A stretch of DNA of 64,000 bases. Source: Saccharina japonica. Taxonomy: Eukaryota; Sar; Phaeophyceae; Laminariales; Laminariaceae. Positions 50,475-59,978 of the stretch are shown here, one piece after another. Each line of letters opens with the position of its first letter. The stretch's first letter is position 1. Location of the stretch: the NCBI GenBank assembly GCA_008828725.1, contig MEHQ01003379.1, positions 1 to 64,000 of the forward strand, written 5' to 3'. Below the pieces are notes generated by a model, which worked only from the letters and a program-made list of their open reading frames with translations, ran no database searches and was not told where the DNA came from. The translations under genes and the position numbers were made by a program.

Positions 50475-50744
50475 TGTTATAAGATTGGGTGAGACACGGA
50501 GTATCCCCTTTCAGGTCTGTCTATTACGCATGTCCTGGGTGTTACTAACTTTCGTGTCGAATCAAGCGTAGGACAAACGCTGCTTCTTTATACCCAGAGC
50601 AGTGATGGCATCTGCTCCGGAAGGGTCTCATTGTCCTTACGTTCATATAATTACCCCGGATACGAATGCCAGCCCAAGAAGTACGAAAACGAACCAATAC
50701 CTATATTGAGGTAATTACCGGCCTTCCAGGCCCATATTATTACA
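50475..50744 (-). repeat. LTR-like block upstream of gypsy gag
   Basis: 270 bp reading TGTAATAATATGGGC…ATCTTATAACA on the minus strand, ~85% like the three blocks at 38060-40050. It lies 410 bp upstream of the gag ATG and is followed by ATATGGCATCGACGG, which could be a primer-binding site (TGG…) though I cannot match it to a tRNA. Confidence 0.65.
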
Positions 50745-51789
50745 TCTTTCGATAAAACCGGCCGTATATACCCCAGTTGCCCCCACCGAAAGTAGTTTGC
50801 TCCAACTTTCAATCGTCGTGGGATCATCTTTGAATGATTTTCTGTAAGAAACATATGCAATAAAACTCCGACACAGTATACTTCATACCCCGAGAACACT
50901 GGGCATATATATATATATATACAAGGCTTTCCTACGGAGTGGTCTTAATATAGTAAAGGCGACGCAAGGAAAACGGGTTACCTCGCCAGCAGCAGAGCGT
51001 CAACATAATGCACAGCAGCAGCTGCAGCAGCTGCAGCAGCAAAAAAGACAGAAGCAACAAACTGCGCTGCTGCATCTTCACCTAAAGCCGAGGAGTGCGG
51101 ACAAAGCGTTTATTGTGTAGACGAAGAAGGAAACTAATAACAATAAACATTGTGCACGTAGATATATACGAACTCTCGTTTTATGTTTTACCATGCTGCC
51201 ACCTGCTGGTCGAACATTTACGTACAGTACCTCCTTAAATTATAGTACGTATGTCTTCCTCTCCTTCGTGTTGCTTCGCCCGTGCAGCAGTTATCTGTTC
51301 TCTTGGGCACGCATGCTTTTCTTCTAGGGGTGCTTCTGACTCCGTGCATTTCATAATTCGTTTTATTGTCTTTTCGTCCTTACTCTTTGGTTCGGCTCGT
51401 GTCGATGTGTTCTCGTACCCTGTAAGTTGACATTTAACTTGCTTTACTCATTCATTTACGTCTGATTTGTTTGGTTTTTCTCTGTCTCACAGTCTGTGAC
51501 CACATAATAATTTGTATCGCTCTAAGATTGGGGATCAGGACAATGGGTGCATGTGATATGACTGGCCATACCATTACTACATGTACTGCTGCAGTTAGGT
51601 TGTAAAACGCATTACAGGGTACAGTAGAAATAACGGGTTTCCTGTGAAGACAACACACACTGCTGTTTTATACATATACTAGTGGTACCCCGAACCACGC
51701 CAGGGCGGGGCCGGTATAAAGCGGACAGAAACAAAAGTACAAAATAAGAACTGGGTCACGATCCACACACGCAGTCAACCACGTATCAA

Positions 51790-51960
51790 CCGACCCACCG
51801 ACACCCACCCACCCACTCTCACGTACTTACCAACATCCACTCACATCACTCACACCCACCCACCCAACCACCGACCCACCCACCCAACCACGTACGTACG
51901 TGCGCACCAACCGATCGACACACACACGCACCAACCGATCCACCCATCCACAATCTACAA
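51790..51960. repeat. CACC/CCAAC-rich microsatellite
   Basis: Degenerate runs of ACCCACCCACC, ACCAACCGA and CACACAC. Confidence 0.85.
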
Positions 51961-52134
51961 CAACAACAGCAGAGTGAAATCAGTATTATACAGCAGCACC
52001 AGTACGTACAGCAATAATAATAGTAGTAGTCCTTATATAACCCATCTACAGCAGCAATAACAACAACAGCAGCAGCAGCAGTCCAGCAGTACGACTCGTA
52101 CGTACGTACAGCGGACACAAACTAAACGCCGGCA

Positions 52135-52212
52135 TGGATGCGCAGCCCTTGTACGTACAGCAGTGTAAACAAAACGCCGGCATGGATGCACAGCCCTTGT
52201 ACGTACAGCAGT
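52135..52212. repeat. Two-unit direct repeat, ~50 bp
   Basis: AACGCCGGCATGGATGC.CAG and CCCTTGTACGTACAGCAGT occur twice in a row. Confidence 0.85.
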
Positions 52213-52868
52213 AGCCCTTTTTTTTTCTTTTTTTTTTTCAGTCGATTTGTTTACGTCTGGCCTTTTTATCTTGAAATTAGAGTAAAAGTGGCTAACTCGC
52301 GAAGTTATGGGCCGATTTCGATTTTGACCGAAGTTCTGGAGATCCATATTTTCACATCTGGGGGACTCTTTAGGGAAAAATTACTTGATTTAGTATGGCC
52401 AGGAAAATGTACTTGATTTTAGTGTGGATATTTTGTATATCTTGAAATTAGTGTGGATTTTGGACCCGGGCCGCAAAGCCCTCCGAATACGCTGGGAACC
52501 CCTCCCCTCCCGCGGGTAGATGTCGGTTGGGCTGTTTGCATAATACGTCGTCAGTACAATACGTCAGTTTGGCTGTTACGTCAGTTGCTTCGAAGAGCTC
52601 AGTTGGCCTGTTTGAAGGGCTGGTTGCGAAACAAAAGGTCTGTTTACAAAGAGCTGTGTATCAGTTGGTCTATACGGACAAAGAGCATCGAGTAAGTACG
52701 GACCTCTAATCGTGAAATAATAGATATGTTTATATATATAGTGAACACTTTGTTTGGTAGTGCGAGTGCTTCCAGTACGAGCAGTACCAACCAACGAAAT
52801 ATTGCCGGTACTTGCAGTAGTACCCGCAGCACAGAACCCCGAAATACCTACAAAAGTACAAGGCGTAT

Positions 52869-53134
52869 GACTGGTGCTACGAAAGGGGGGTCACTTTTGG
52901 GTCCATTTTTGGCAACGGCTCAGAGCCGCTCGACCGGTTTATTATCTTGTTGCTTTGTAACCTTGCACGTTCTTCTTTTTGGTTTCTCGATATTTACCGT
53001 CACATGATTGTTCACTACGCGGGGTCAACAACATATATTCAGGTCCAAGTTTGAGTAAGATACATAGCCCCTCGCTCGAGTGGCCTTAACGCGGTAGTGA
53101 AAATCGGGATATCCCCCCTACCGTAGCACCAGTC
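52869..53134. mobile_element. MITE family C, second copy
   Basis: 266 bp with ends GACTGGTGCTACGAAAGG and CCTACCGTAGCACCAGTC, matching the 10629-10909 element. Candidate 4-bp duplications (GTAT/GTTA) are imperfect. A 'GAGCCGCTCGACCGG'/'CTCGCTCGAGTGG' subterminal motif is also shared. Confidence 0.8.
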
Positions 53135-53486
53135 GTTATCCACAGTAGTAGCAGTAACGAACCTCGAAATGGTGTACTACCTGCGAGTCCGGATTCGCAG
53201 AAAGTGCGTCGAGAACCTCGAAATACTGCGAGTATCCACAGTACGTACCCGAAAATACTGCGAGTACACGAAGTACCTGCAGCATTGTTTCCGCAGTGCA
53301 GAAAATTGAAATGTATTTCAAGTACTGCAGAGTTGCCCCCACCGAAAGCAGTTCCCTTTAACTCCCACTCGTACCACCACCTGTGAATATTGTCTGCAAA
53401 AATATGAGTATGTAATTATCGACAGGGTGCACAGATGGTCGAAGTATACTTCGAATGTTAGCATATGGACGTTGAGATCCAAACGT

Positions 53487-53640
53487 ATGGGGTACGCTGC
53501 TGCATACTATTAGGTAGGGTCTGGAGCAGTCGCGATCGATCGAGGGTGCCCACGCACACCTCTCTCACAACCAACTAACCAACCAACCACTCAACAGCAC
53601 CACTCCCCGTCTCTTCTTCGAGACCACTTTTAAACAACAA
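53487..53640. repeat. Direct repeat T, copy 1
   Basis: GGGGTACGCTGCTGCATA, TAGGTAGGGTCTGGAGCAGT, GATCGATCGAGG, CACACCTCTCTCACAACCAA and CACTCAACAGCACCACT recur at 63858-64000. The repeats flank 10.4 kb that includes the whole copia element. This could be LTR or tandem-duplication ends; the window stops before the second copy ends. Confidence 0.85.
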
Positions 53641-54765
53641 CAACAACTGCCCTTGGGGCTTCTTCTTTTATCAGCTCTTCGGAGCTTTCAGCTCGATTGC
53701 AACATTTGCAATAATAGCAGACCTCACCGTCTGCTGCATGCTTGCCTCTCCGGTGCGAGCTCTAGCATAGCTCAGAGCAACCGCACAGCCACCCGGGATA
53801 CCAATCCCCCTATGAGGTTATGAGCCTCGAGATGGGTAAGCACTGAGAGCTGGCTGGGTCACAAGGCACGTCTCGAGTACGACTGCGCCTCGAGGATCCC
53901 GAGCTTCTTCTGTGGACAGAGAACGAAGAGCTGGCTGCTGAAGAACGAAGAACGACCAAAATGACAAGACCAAATCATCCTTGCTTTTTCGTCTACGAGC
54001 GCGAGGAGCTGCTAGGGTCGTCGCTACTTGGAGCTGAGCTACTGATAGGTGCAACCACGAGTACTACAGGGGTTATACGTCGTGTGGTAAACGTCAGGAG
54101 CAACGTCAGGAGCAACGCCTACAGCATCGAGGACGACGACTAATTTCCGGTACGACGCGTGACATACTGAAAAATATACCACGTTTTTGTTTTTCGGGGT
54201 GACCCTGAAACGTGAGTTGAAACGTATATTTTTTTAGTACGTATACGAGTCGTCGAGATCTGTTTTATTTCGGATACGTCAAGGATACCGGCGTATTTAG
54301 GAGCGACTACGTTTGAGTACGTGCCGTCGAGCACGTCAGGGTGAACGCTCTCGTCGGAAACGCCACGGGGCTCGCCTCGACTGCTTCCTTCGAGTGCGTA
54401 CATCAGGATCGCCTTCGATTACTACGAGTACATCAGGGTCTGGCCGACAACTCCAAAGACGGATCGTCTACTCGTACATACGGCAAGGTCTTCTGCTATG
54501 ACGACACGACAACCTTGGATCTACGAGTACGTCAGATCTTCTACGGTGGGACAGGTTCGACTAAACTTTGTGCGTGCGCACGGGTGGCGGTCGAGTTTGA
54601 CGCTACACACCACTGCTGCACTGCTGCTGTACTGCTGTGCTGCGGGGGGAGTAAGATCGACTGTGTGTTTCCCTGTACGTAACGGGGGAGCGGGTTGGTT
54701 CGACACTACTGTTCCTCTTGCTGCTACTACTGGAATAAGAACGGCTGCACATACGTACGAACGGA
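53641..54765. other. Region upstream of the copia 3' LTR, no gene called
   Basis: A 60-codon plus frame at 53961-54143 (starting MTRPNHPCFF, ending in an acidic tail) and a 113-codon plus frame at 54341-54682 are open, but I recognise neither. TACGAGTACATCAGG-type short repeats occur at 54390-54440. Confidence 0.35.
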
Positions 54766-54991
54766 TGTTCCTAGATTGCAAATCTGGATGCCCTGACTGC
54801 CCAGCAGTCTGATGAGATGTTTTAAGGTCGTTGCATTAGAGGACAGAGCGAGAGCGAGAGAGCGGAGAGAGAGCGGAGTGCTCGAACTCTCCTCCCGCAC
54901 GAGGCAAGAATTCCACAATAACGCCTGCGAATATATACGCAACCCTCTACAACTTTTGTAACCGTCGTTGCTGACACGATCCAAACGAACA
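54766..54991 (-). repeat. Copia 3' LTR
   Basis: 226 bp, TGTTCGTTTGGATCG … GATTTGCAATCTAGGAACA on the minus strand. It differs from the 5' LTR at about eight positions, so insertion was not recent. An AG-rich internal tract (GAGAGAGCGGAGAGAGAG on the plus strand) is shared. Confidence 0.92.
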
Positions 54992-55008
54992 CCCTCCCTG
55001 GCTCTTGA
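54992..55008 (-). promoter_or_regulatory. Copia polypurine tract
   Basis: On the minus strand AGAGCCAGGGAGGG lies immediately before the 3' LTR, the position of the plus-strand primer in LTR retrotransposons. Confidence 0.7.
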
Positions 55009-55299
55009 CAGCAATGACAAGACCGAAAGGACATTCAAGACAAGCTAGGACCTAACAGCCAACAACAGTCCCGCAGGAGGAAACCCGGCCACCGGGTCAA
55101 AACCCCCTGTATAACTCATATTCTCCAAACCATTGCAGTTGAAACAACGGCCGCATTCCAAACGATGACCATGGCCAGAAAATAAGATGCCAAGTGGTGC
55201 CCTACTCACCCATGCCCCTCAAAGTAGCGCGGGGTGGCGACCTGACAAATTATTCCTCGCATAACTCAAACATGGTACATCGGATAATGCTCATACCCC
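55009..55299 (-). other. Copia 3' untranslated region
   Basis: About 290 bp between the RNase H stop and the polypurine tract. I see no motif. Confidence 0.6.
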
Positions 55300-56175
55300 T
55301 TACTCGCCCTCCAACGGCAGATTCAACAAGAACCTACGGTGAAGCTTAAAAGGGGTCGCAGCAAGGGATTTCGTCAAAATATCCGCATGCTGGTCTTTCG
55401 AAGCTACGAACTGAATGTCGATCTTCTTCGCACGAAGCAGCTCCCTAACAAAATGAAAACGTACGTCGATATGCTTGCTCCGAGCAGAACTAAGAGGGTT
55501 CTGAGCCAATGCTATGGCCCCCTGGTTATCTTCGAAAACCCGGACACATGATCCGCTTAGCTCTGGACAGATAAACGATAAGACCGCGCCCGTGAACAAA
55601 GCCTCCTTCACCCCTTCACCTAGGGCAACGTACTCTGCTTCTGCTGTGGACAATGTAACACACCTCTGCGTACTACTTGCCCAACTGACGGCCGCACCCC
55701 CCAGGGTAACTACCGTCCCCGATACCGAGCGCCTATCATTCGCCTTATCAGCATAATCGGCATCACTATACGCATTCAAATCCAGTCCCGAACCCCGCAC
55801 AAAAGTCAATCCCAAAAACCTGGTCCCGTGAAGGTACTCCATAATCTTCAAAACTGCCCTCCAGTGCCTCTCAGTAGGGTTGTGAGAGTGACGCGCCACA
55901 GCACGCACAGCGTTGGAGATGTCCGGCCTCGTCATGGTCGACAGCCACATCAAACTGCCCACAGCCTCCCTGTAAGGCCAGTCTCCACCAGGTTCGCCTT
56001 CCTCTCTTGGACCTAGTTCCACACCAGGGGTAGCGGGGATGTCAGAGGATGAGTTAACGCCAAAACGATTCAACATGCTCTCAATAAACGCCTTCTGCGT
56101 AATCTCCAAAGTCCCCAATTCCCAGTCGCGTTTGAAAGCACAACCAGTGTACCAAGTCAGTTCTCCGAGGTTATT
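55300..56175 (-). CDS. Copia RT C-terminal end and RNase H
   Basis: Frame 56118..55300 (272 codons) begins in the last RT block (GTLEITQKAFIESMLNRFGV) and runs through the RNase H blocks: AYSDADYADKANDRRSVSG, STAEAEYVALGEGVKEALF, EDNQGAIAL, SKHIDVRFHFVREL and HADILTKSL. All catalytic acidic residues seem present. DNA just upstream (56175-56120) still encodes NNLGELTWYTGCAF, the block that follows the YxDD motif in complete elements. The YxDD block itself and everything before it are missing. Confidence 0.88.
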   Translation of the reverse strand, partial: NNLGELTWYTGCAFKRDWELGTLEITQKAFIESMLNRFGVNSSSDIPATPGVELGPREEGEPGGDWPYREAVGSLMWLSTMTRPDISNAVRAVARHSHNPTERHWRAVLKIMEYLHGTRFLGLTFVRGSGLDLNAYSDADYADKANDRRSVSGTVVTLGGAAVSWASSTQRCVTLSTAEAEYVALGEGVKEALFTGAVLSFICPELSGSCVRVFEDNQGAIALAQNPLSSARSKHIDVRFHFVRELLRAKKIDIQFVASKDQHADILTKSLAATPFKLHRRFLLNLPLEGE

Positions 56176-56192
56176 CGTGGGGAATTTCGTTA

Positions 56193-57221
56193 CTAACGCG
56201 GCATGAAAATCTCTGCATGTTCAATCTCCATGGCCTCTTGCCACGCCGCTTTGTACTGTGAACGCTCAACATCTGCTACGGACTGAGGGGGCGGTTCTAC
56301 GTCTTCCGGAAATCCACTCGGCATGCGCACGCTTAACTCCCCTTTGTTATCTGCTGCAGGTCCTCCGGCCATCAGAGCCAGTGCGTCCTCCGTCGTCCAG
56401 GATGTACTCTTCAGCGTTCTCCTAGACATCGTCAACTCGTACGCTGCCGCAAGCAGCGCGTCCGCGACCTCAGGCCTCATCCTTGGCCGGCATTCAGCAG
56501 GCTCGCCCTCCAAGCGTTGGCTCTGACCCCGGGTTCGGCCCCTTACTGTCGCGGGGAGCCGTCCCCAGCTGCTGAGCTCGTGAGCTGGTCTCCCCGACAG
56601 GACCGCGGGTGGATCCTCACCGTTCCCTTGGTCGGTGTCGGAGGCTGATGCCTCGCGCGGGTCGCTTTCGGCCCTCCCTGCCGGGACCGAGGAGGCGCCC
56701 ACCTCTCCCCCTTGAGACGAGCCCGTCGTCTCGGCTGTTTCGACCCTCCCTACCGGGGCCGAGGAGGCGCCCACCGCGCCCCCTTGAGACGAGCCCGTCG
56801 TCTCGGCTGTTTCGACCCTCCCTACCGGGGCCGAGGAAGCGTCCACCGCGCCCCCTTCAGACAAACCCATCGTCTCTGAATTCCCGTCGCCGGCATCGCC
56901 GGCGGCAGGTGCCTGCTGGGCGTGCTCCTCCAAAAACGCGTCCAGATCGAACCCCCACGTCAAATCGAGGTCGTTCAGGCGAGCCAAACCTTCGTCCACC
57001 TTATGCACCACCCCCCCACCACCTCGATCCGACGTGCTTCCGTCGTCTGCCTCGGACCCCCCCTCTTCCATAGACAGGGAGTCATTCATCTGGGCAGGTA
57101 CAGGTGGTGCAGGCGACACGCACTGCCAGGTTATGTTGCACGTGATCAGTACGGTACGGTGTCGGGTCAGCACTCGTACAGAGTCTCGGGGGTAGTTGGT
57201 GCAGGGCCAAGGTAAAAACAC
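56193..57221 (-). CDS. Copia linker ORF with 24-residue repeats, ends at RT start
   Basis: 342 codons, overlapping ORF1 by ~55 bases in another frame. The start (VRVLTRHRTVLITCNITWQ) is the usual end of the integrase C-terminal region, so the two ORFs were one. It contains an acidic linker and three copies of a 24-residue repeat (GGAVGASSAPVGRVETAETT). It ends with YKAAWQEAMEIEHAEI, the first conserved RT block (W..AM..E), followed by a stop after four more residues. The RT palm and fingers are absent. Confidence 0.82.
   Translation of the reverse strand: MFLPWPCTNYPRDSVRVLTRHRTVLITCNITWQCVSPAPPVPAQMNDSLSMEEGGSEADDGSTSDRGGGGVVHKVDEGLARLNDLDLTWGFDLDAFLEEHAQQAPAAGDAGDGNSETMGLSEGGAVDASSAPVGRVETAETTGSSQGGAVGASSAPVGRVETAETTGSSQGGEVGASSVPAGRAESDPREASASDTDQGNGEDPPAVLSGRPAHELSSWGRLPATVRGRTRGQSQRLEGEPAECRPRMRPEVADALLAAAYELTMSRRTLKSTSWTTEDALALMAGGPAADNKGELSVRMPSGFPEDVEPPPQSVADVERSQYKAAWQEAMEIEHAEIFMPR
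56670..56885. repeat. 72-bp coding minisatellite in the copia linker
   Basis: Three units, each with GACGAGCCCGTCGTCTCGGC (third unit diverged) and GGGGCCGAGGAGGCGCCCAC. They encode the 24-residue repeat. Confidence 0.9.
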
Positions 57222-59695
57222 TCCTGTGCTTTCGCCTGGGACTTGTTCTCCCTCTTCACCTTGCAGTAGCCAGGCTTAAGGAAAGGTAGAAGTACTACCG
57301 GGGGGTGTCTACCATACCACATCTCGTATGGCGACTTGCTCTCGGGGTTAGCGGTGGTTGCTGTACGGTTCAAAGCATCGCACGCCCAGTGCGACGCTTC
57401 AGCCCACAACGACTTAGTTGCGGGTAGTTGCGCGCCAGGGTATAGCTCCCGAGCCTGGATTCGGCCCGCCATTGCGGGCGTCTCAATCAAGCCTAGCGCG
57501 CGCTCTGCTACCCCATTGAACTGGGGACTATTCGCCGTCGTGAATTCCTGCTTGATCCCTCGTGTTCTACACAGGTCTCCAAACTCCCCCACACGGAATT
57601 CACCACCCCCGTCCAATCGGACGATAACCACTTTCGAAGGGACATCGTCTGCGCGAGAATCCGCGAGGAACTGCTCGAACAATTCCGCGGCGTCCGACTT
57701 GTGGCGTATGAAATACACCCAAGTATACCATGAAAAGTCATCGCGCACAATGAGAGTGTACCGCTTCCTGCCGAGAGACTCTACCACCTTGGGGCCACTC
57801 AAATCCACAAACACCCTCCCGAGCTTCTTACCTGCTCTTGTGTGAGTAGATTTCTTGATGCTCTTGCGAAGTCCCTTCGCCATGGAGCACCCCCTGCACT
57901 CCAGCAGGTTTCCCTCAAGGATGACTCCTTGCTGCTCCGCGGTGTTGCGGAGTAGAACCTCGTGGGAGTGTCCAGCCGCGCAGTGGTAGTCGTTGATGTC
58001 GATCGCGGGCTTACTGGGTTGTTGCCCTGGGGCGAGTACAGCACAGGCATTTTCCCCACTACTGCTGTCGACCCGGTAGCCGCAAAGGCTGTACAGGGTC
58101 CCACTCAACGGAAACACGATCGAACGCTCTGACTTGAGCCGGACTACAATCCCCGAGGGGCGTCCTTCGAAAGTGTGGCCGTTTTTGACGAGAGTGGGCA
58201 GAAAAAATAGGTGATAGCGGAGGTCTGGCACGTGCGCAACGTTAGTCATCAGCACTTGCACGAGACCGTTTCCGGACCGAAAGACAAAGCGAACATCACC
58301 GTATCCTTCGATGGAGCGAGTTGAACCATCGGCGATGCGCAGTTTTAGGTTGCATTCTCTGTAGTTGAGCATGCAATCTGCTGAGGGCGTCATGTGAGTA
58401 GACGCTCCACTATCGCAGATCCAAATCTCGTCTCCTACCTGAAAAGCCGACTCTCCTTCCCCCATTCTGCCCAAACCATCACTGCACTTGCCTGTCTCTT
58501 CGGCCTTGAAAGCTGAAGCCTGGGCCGTGCACATATCAACGTCCCTTGCTCCAACCTCGCTCGCCATCGACAGCACAGCCTCTTCTTTCGGCGTGGGGCA
58601 AACATCAGCAGAGTGCCCCAGTCCGTTGCATCCACTGCACCGCGTCGCTCTACATTTTGCGATAATATGGCCCTTCTTGCCACACTTGAAGCACTTCCCT
58701 ACCAAAGTACTGCCTTCGGTGGCCTTGGTGCTGCTGCCATTGCCACCGGCAGTCGCGGCTGAGTCTCCACGGGACTCACCGCTGGGGTTTGCACCCCTCT
58801 TTCCAGACCTCCTTGGCCGGTATGGCTGACCCCTGGCTGGCCAATCTCGACAAGAAGCAGTTTTCCCGCGTCCCGTCGATGCGAAATCCCGCGAGTCATA
58901 ATCACGAAAAATCATCTCTCCTCTTGCCGTAGTACCTCGTACAGCAGCGATGGGTCCTGCCCCTTGTGGGCTCTTCCCTACAGCAGCGCTTTTCTCGGCG
59001 CTGCCGGACTCCGATTGGCCAATGGCTGCTCCAACAGCAGCAAGAGTCTCTCGTACAGGAGTGGGGCCTGTCCTTCTTGGGCTATTCCCTACAGCAGCGC
59101 TACTCTCGGCGCTGCCGGACTCCGATTGGCCAATGCATGCTCCAATAGCAGCAGTAGTCTCTCTTACAGGAGTGGGTTTTTCCCCTTTTGGACTATTCCC
59201 TATAGCAGCGCTGTACTTGTATGAAACATTGCGCGAGATGGGCAGATCAAAACCACCACCCAACTCACCGCCTGGGAATTCATCCCATTCGCCAGCCCTC
59301 CTTGGCTGGTCAGGCTGGCCCCTGGCTGGGCCCGCCTTGACAGGGACAGCAGCCTCTCTGCGTCCCGTCGCTCCGTGATTGCGTGAGACATCCCCACGCA
59401 AAGTTGTCTCTCTTCCAGCAGCTGTATCGTCTGCCACGCCTCCAGCAGCAGCAGAAGTTTCTCGTACAGCAGCAGAGGGTTCAGCCCCTCGTGAGCCTTC
59501 CCTTCCAGCAGCGCTGCTCCCAGCACTGCTGGACTCAGATCGGCCTTTGTTCCTCATGAACTCGGCCATCATGTCTCTCATGGCAAGCATCATCGACGCT
59601 TGCCCCTGCTCGACCACCAGCTGAAACTCACTTCTCAGCTGTTGTGCCTCATATTTGGGAAGGGCTTGCTCGTCTTGAGCCGACCCGGAATCCAT
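57167..59695 (-). CDS. Copia gag-protease-integrase polyprotein
   Basis: 842 codons from ATG at 59695. Residues 1-60 form a charged helical gag start. About residues 155-270 hold 37-residue repeats. Two zinc knuckles follow: CFKCGKKGHIIAKC and CSGCNGLGHSADVC. The protease motif is WICDSGASTHMT. The integrase has a zinc-binding part (HSHEVLLRN … CRGCSMAKG) and catalytic acids in VFVDLSGP, VIVRLDGGGEF and SPQFNGVAERALGLIE. The C-terminus contains NPESKSPYEMWYGRHPP. Everything looks intact. The ORF ends at LYEC-stop, where a one-base shift would continue into the next ORF. Gag packages RNA, protease cleaves the polyprotein and integrase inserts cDNA. Without RT, this copy could act only with RT supplied in trans. 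Confidence 0.93.
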   Translation of the reverse strand: MDSGSAQDEQALPKYEAQQLRSEFQLVVEQGQASMMLAMRDMMAEFMRNKGRSESSSAGSSAAGREGSRGAEPSAAVRETSAAAGGVADDTAAGRETTLRGDVSRNHGATGRREAAVPVKAGPARGQPDQPRRAGEWDEFPGGELGGGFDLPISRNVSYKYSAAIGNSPKGEKPTPVRETTAAIGACIGQSESGSAESSAAVGNSPRRTGPTPVRETLAAVGAAIGQSESGSAEKSAAVGKSPQGAGPIAAVRGTTARGEMIFRDYDSRDFASTGRGKTASCRDWPARGQPYRPRRSGKRGANPSGESRGDSAATAGGNGSSTKATEGSTLVGKCFKCGKKGHIIAKCRATRCSGCNGLGHSADVCPTPKEEAVLSMASEVGARDVDMCTAQASAFKAEETGKCSDGLGRMGEGESAFQVGDEIWICDSGASTHMTPSADCMLNYRECNLKLRIADGSTRSIEGYGDVRFVFRSGNGLVQVLMTNVAHVPDLRYHLFFLPTLVKNGHTFEGRPSGIVVRLKSERSIVFPLSGTLYSLCGYRVDSSSGENACAVLAPGQQPSKPAIDINDYHCAAGHSHEVLLRNTAEQQGVILEGNLLECRGCSMAKGLRKSIKKSTHTRAGKKLGRVFVDLSGPKVVESLGRKRYTLIVRDDFSWYTWVYFIRHKSDAAELFEQFLADSRADDVPSKVVIVRLDGGGEFRVGEFGDLCRTRGIKQEFTTANSPQFNGVAERALGLIETPAMAGRIQARELYPGAQLPATKSLWAEASHWACDALNRTATTANPESKSPYEMWYGRHPPVVLLPFLKPGYCKVKRENKSQAKAQECFYLGPAPTTPETLYEC
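58930..59225. repeat. 111-bp coding minisatellite in copia gag
   Basis: About 2.5 units; CTGCCGGACTCCGATTGGCC occurs at about 59001 and again 111 bp later. They encode SAAVGNSPRRTGPTPVRETL-type repeats between gag and the zinc knuckles. Confidence 0.9.
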
Positions 59696-59752
59696 CTTTG
59701 ACTTCTCGTTCCAGACCTGACAACGTCAAGCTTTTGACAACCCACACTAGTG

Positions 59753-59978
59753 TGTTCGTAGATTGCAAATCTGGATGCCCTGACTGCCCAGCAGTCTAAT
59801 GAGATGATTTAAGGTCTTTTCATTAGAGGACAGAGCGAGAGAGAGAGAGCGGAGAGAGAGCGGAGTGCTCGAACTCTCCTCCCGCACGAGGCAAGAACTC
59901 CACAATAACGCCTGCGAATATATACGCAACCCTCTACAACTTTTGTAACCGTCGTTGCTGACACGATCCAAACGAACA
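59753..59978 (-). repeat. Copia 5' LTR
   Basis: 226 bp, TGTTCGTTTGG … CTACGAACA on the minus strand. The 57 bases between it and the ORF1 ATG would hold the primer-binding site, which I cannot match to a tRNA. Confidence 0.92.

Larger units (their letters stand above)
40880..50744 (-). mobile_element. Ty3/gypsy chromovirus with NADAR domain, degenerate
   Basis: Minus-strand order: LTR-like block (50475-50744), gag-like region (50064 to ~47900), variable repeat region, NADAR domain, aspartic protease, reverse transcriptase (YLDD), RNase H, proline-rich spacer, integrase (HHCC, D-61-D-35-E, GPY), chromodomain, Trp-rich tail. The order PR-RT-RH-IN-chromodomain is that of chromoviruses. Several frameshifts and stops show it is not autonomous. 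The 3' LTR is not where expected. The nearest relatives of the 5' block lie at 38060-40050, partly in opposite orientation, so the 3' side was rearranged. A purine-rich tract (minus strand, about 40672-40693, GCCGGGGGGGCGG) may be the polypurine tract. Confidence 0.88.
50745..52240. other. Intergenic, microsatellite-rich
   Basis: Contains an (AT)n run at 50907-50923, CAGCAGCAGCTGCAGCAG near 51015, and the intron-like fragment at 51395-51545 shared with 34130-34310. No gene called. Confidence 0.5.
54766..59978 (-). mobile_element. Ty1/copia LTR retrotransposon lacking the RT core
   Basis: 5.2 kb between two 226-bp LTRs (54766-54991 and 59753-59978). Minus-strand order is gag (zinc knuckles), protease, integrase, then RT/RNase H, the copia order. 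Integrase precedes RT, unlike the gypsy element. ORF1 (842 codons) is intact. A frameshift near 57190 precedes ORF2. ORF2 stops just after the first residues of the RT region, and RNase H resumes at once in another frame. No clear 5-bp target duplication is seen (ACGGA / TGGAG). Confidence 0.92.
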
